From assembly GCA_900321945.1 (NCBI GenBank), contig ONXY01000119.1:1-7820 (forward strand): DNA of 7,820 bases, in the 5' to 3' direction. This stretch comes from an uncultured Eubacteriales bacterium. GTDB taxonomy: Bacteria; Bacillota_A; Clostridia; Christensenellales; Aristaeellaceae. The notes under the pieces were generated by a model that saw only the letters and a program-made list of their open reading frames with translations, was not told where the DNA came from and made no database searches. Positions 6,609 to 7,820 of this stretch are shown here, piece by piece; position 1 is the stretch's first letter, and each line of letters begins with the position of its first letter. The translations under genes were made by a program, and so were the position numbers.

Positions 6609-7289
6609 ATGGTCGTTAAAGCTGAAAATCTCTCCAAACGGTATTTCCGCAAAACGGGCGGCGCCAATACTTTCTGGGCCGTACAACCCGTAAATCTTAT
6701 AATCTGCAGCGGCGAAGTGACCGTCCTGACCGGCCGAAGCGGTTCGGGCAAAACCACGCTGCTGAATATGCTCTCCGGGCTGCTTATGCCCACCGAAGGC
6801 AGAGTATGGATAGACGGCACAGATTTATACAGTTTGAAAGATAAGCCCCTATCCCGTCTTCGCAGCGAAAAAATCGGCGTGGTGCCTCAGGGCTGCAGCG
6901 CCATTGACACGCTGACCGTTCTCGAAAACATTTTGCTCCCCGCGCGGCTATACGGCAGGCTTCTGCCCGTGCAAGCCGCAATGCAATGGATGGAAGCACT
7001 GGGCATCGCGCAGCTTAAGGACGCCCGTCCCGCAGAGCTCTCCGGGGGCGAACTCCGGCGTATGGCCATCGCCCGGGCCCTGGCCCAGTGTCCCGATATT
7101 CTCTTTTCCGACGAACCCACCGCCGACCTGGATGACGAAAACACGAAACTGGTGTTGTCCTCATTCCGGGAGTATTCACATGGACAGAAAAAAGCCGTCT
7201 TCATGGTCACCCACGAAAACGGCGCCCCGCAATATGCTGACAGGGTATACAGAATGGAGAGCGGGAATGTGACCGTGCAAGATGGATGA
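6609..7289 (+). CDS. ABC transporter ATP-binding protein, second module
   Basis: This 226-residue ATPase has Walker A G42-R-S-G-S-G-K-T-T50, Q-loop V-V-P-Q94-G, signature L-S145-G-G-E-L-R-R, Walker B I-L-F-S-D168-E169-P, D-loop A-D-L-D and switch His202 in V-T-H-E. It belongs to the same MacB/LolD-like class as the first ATPase, but differs in the Q-loop neighbourhood (V-P-Q in place of F-Q-Q), in S-D-E-P-T-A-D-L-D and in having a slightly longer N-terminus. It starts one base after the third permease stop, with GGGAGGG (6594-6600) 8 bases before ATG, so the two form one transporter. Its 5' part uses more AT-ending codons than the rest of the operon. It is the last plus-strand gene. No convincing intrinsic terminator follows its stop. 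Confidence 0.94.
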   Translation: MVVKAENLSKRYFRKTGGANTFWAVQPVNLIICSGEVTVLTGRSGSGKTTLLNMLSGLLMPTEGRVWIDGTDLYSLKDKPLSRLRSEKIGVVPQGCSAIDTLTVLENILLPARLYGRLLPVQAAMQWMEALGIAQLKDARPAELSGGELRRMAIARALAQCPDILFSDEPTADLDDENTKLVLSSFREYSHGQKKAVFMVTHENGAPQYADRVYRMESGNVTVQDG

Positions 7290-7310
7290 CAGTTATTCGC
7301 CAAGTCTGTA

Positions 7311-7568
7311 TTACTCCCCTATGTCCAGCTCAGTCGTCTCCCTGAAGAGCGTATCCACGGCCGAATCAGCATACCCATCTTCGTCGTAGTGGTTCAGATC
7401 GGTTAAAGGCCGGGAACCCCATTAACGATTTGAATCGGGGTTCAAAGGTTTCACATTTAGTTGAAGGTCGATCCATCGCCCAAATATAATTGCGGGCACA
7501 AGAAAAGCACCTACGAAGAAGCGCTCAATAGATCTATTCTGCTAGATGGCGAAGCAAAACTTTATCAT
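7311..7568 (-). pseudogene. Possible decayed gene: one minus-strand frame with two internal stops
   Basis: On the minus strand an ATG at 7568-7566 overlaps the stop of the gene at 7565 (ATGA). Its frame runs to TAA at 7313-7311 but is broken by TAG (7544-7542) and TAA (7424-7422). The middle piece (about 39 residues) has a hydrophobic stretch, F-F-V-G-A-F-L-V-P-A-I-I-F-G. The last piece includes N-H-Y-D-E-D-G-Y-A-D-S and ends L-F-R-E-T-T-E-L-D-I-G-E, and looks protein-like with GC-rich third positions. The middle piece is richer in AT-ending codons. I recognise no family. It may be a decayed gene, two unrelated remnants joined at about 7404-7424, or non-coding DNA with a chance open frame. 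Confidence 0.3.
7414..7443. repeat. Inverted repeat, 7-bp stem in the convergent gap
   Basis: GAACCCC (7414-7420) pairs with GGGGTTC (7437-7443) around a 16-base loop. No T-run follows on either strand, so it is not a typical intrinsic terminator. It lies between the converging plus-strand operon and the minus-strand gene and spans the internal TAA of the broken frame. Confidence 0.3.
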
Positions 7569-7820
7569 CGTGCAGCCTTCTTCTTATAACCGCAATCGCA
7601 GTACGGTCCACCGGAGGCCAGGGTGTATTCGCGTACAAAATCGCAGGCTCCGCCTGCTTCCGCCATGGTGTAGTCCAAATGGCACATGGCGGGCACGAAA
7701 TCATACAGTCCCAGTTCTTTCATCAGCGTGCAGATACCGCATCGGGTGAAACGGGCTTCGTAGCCGCTGCCGTCCGGATCGGGCAGGAACTCCATGTTCC
7801 AGGAATATGGATTCCGGTCC
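7565..7820 (-). CDS. ATC-hydrolase-like protein, C-terminal part (runs off the right edge)
   Basis: The minus-strand frame is open from the right edge to TGA at 7567-7565, giving about 84 residues. An internal Met at 7795 is probably not the start, because the frame continues upstream with R-N-P-Y-S-W-N. Recognisable elements are C-G-I-C-T-L-M-K-E-L-G, the core P-A-M-C-H-L-D-Y-T-M-A-E and the C-terminal L-A-S-G-G-P-Y-C-D-C-G-Y-K-K. This is the pattern of the L-2-amino-thiazoline-4-carboxylic acid hydrolase family (PF14196), with C-x-x-C, C-x-x-D-Y/F and G-G-x-x-C-D-x-x-Y. The named activity opens a thiazoline ring on the way to cysteine, but most family members in Firmicutes are uncharacterised, so the substrate here is unknown. 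It is convergent with the operon and probably unrelated to it in function. Confidence 0.72.
   Translation of the reverse strand, partial: DRNPYSWNMEFLPDPDGSGYEARFTRCGICTLMKELGLYDFVPAMCHLDYTMAEAGGACDFVREYTLASGGPYCDCGYKKKAAR

Noticed and set aside
5219..6820. A 533-residue minus-strand open frame opposite the third permease
   Set aside because: It runs across three well-supported plus-strand genes and has low-complexity His/Gln/Gly/Arg composition, as expected of an antisense shadow in GC-rich DNA.
7414..7443. A possible tRNA fragment or T-arm (TTCAAAT near a stem on the minus strand)
   Set aside because: Only a T-loop-like heptamer and one stem are present. No acceptor, D-arm or anticodon arm can be laid out around it.
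7546..7749. A 67-residue plus-strand open frame
   Set aside because: It is mostly antisense to the well-supported minus-strand ATC-hydrolase-like gene, is Arg-rich and has no ribosome site.

Overview
The window is a dense plus-strand operon of GC-rich DNA, followed at the right edge by a convergent, AT-richer boundary and a minus-strand gene. Strong GGAGG-type ribosome binding sites, 1-15 base gene spacings and the protein families present (DUF4418, DUF2318, an ATC-hydrolase-like protein) suggest a GC-rich member of the Clostridia/Firmicutes, perhaps a gut or rumen anaerobe. This is an inference from style; no taxonomic marker lies in the window.

Layout: 1-125 holds the C-terminus of a probable P19/Tp34-type extracytoplasmic iron-binding protein. 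126-234 is a 109-base gap with a strong hairpin (155-193) and a 12-bp perfect palindrome (198-209). 235-1530 is a polytopic DUF2318 membrane protein with a six-cysteine C-terminal metal/Fe-S module. 1546-2841 and 2855-4315 are two FtsX/MacB-fold ABC permeases, and 4320-4994 is their ATPase. 5010-5408 is a small DUF4418 membrane protein. 5405-6607 is a third permease of the same fold, and 6609-7289 is a second ATPase. From 7290 on there is no intact gene until the end of a minus-strand ATC-hydrolase-like gene (7565 to beyond the right edge). Its stop codon overlaps an ATG that opens a minus-strand frame broken by two stops.

Together the plus-strand genes resemble the P19/Ftr1-associated iron-uptake loci known from Campylobacter (Cj1658-Cj1665 type: Ftr1-like permease, P19, DUF2318 protein, two FtsX-type permeases, ATPase, thioredoxins). 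The Ftr1-like permease, if present, would lie left of the window. In this locus a DUF4418 protein and a second permease/ATPase pair are appended.

The most striking feature is inside the second permease. Its extracytoplasmic domain carries an inserted FMN-binding domain of the RnfG/NqrC type with an intact D-x-x-S-G-A-T flavinylation motif (Thr253). The neighbouring paralogous permease has an uninterrupted beta-hairpin at the same place. This predicts an ABC transporter subunit with covalently bound FMN outside the membrane, coupling redox chemistry to iron handling.
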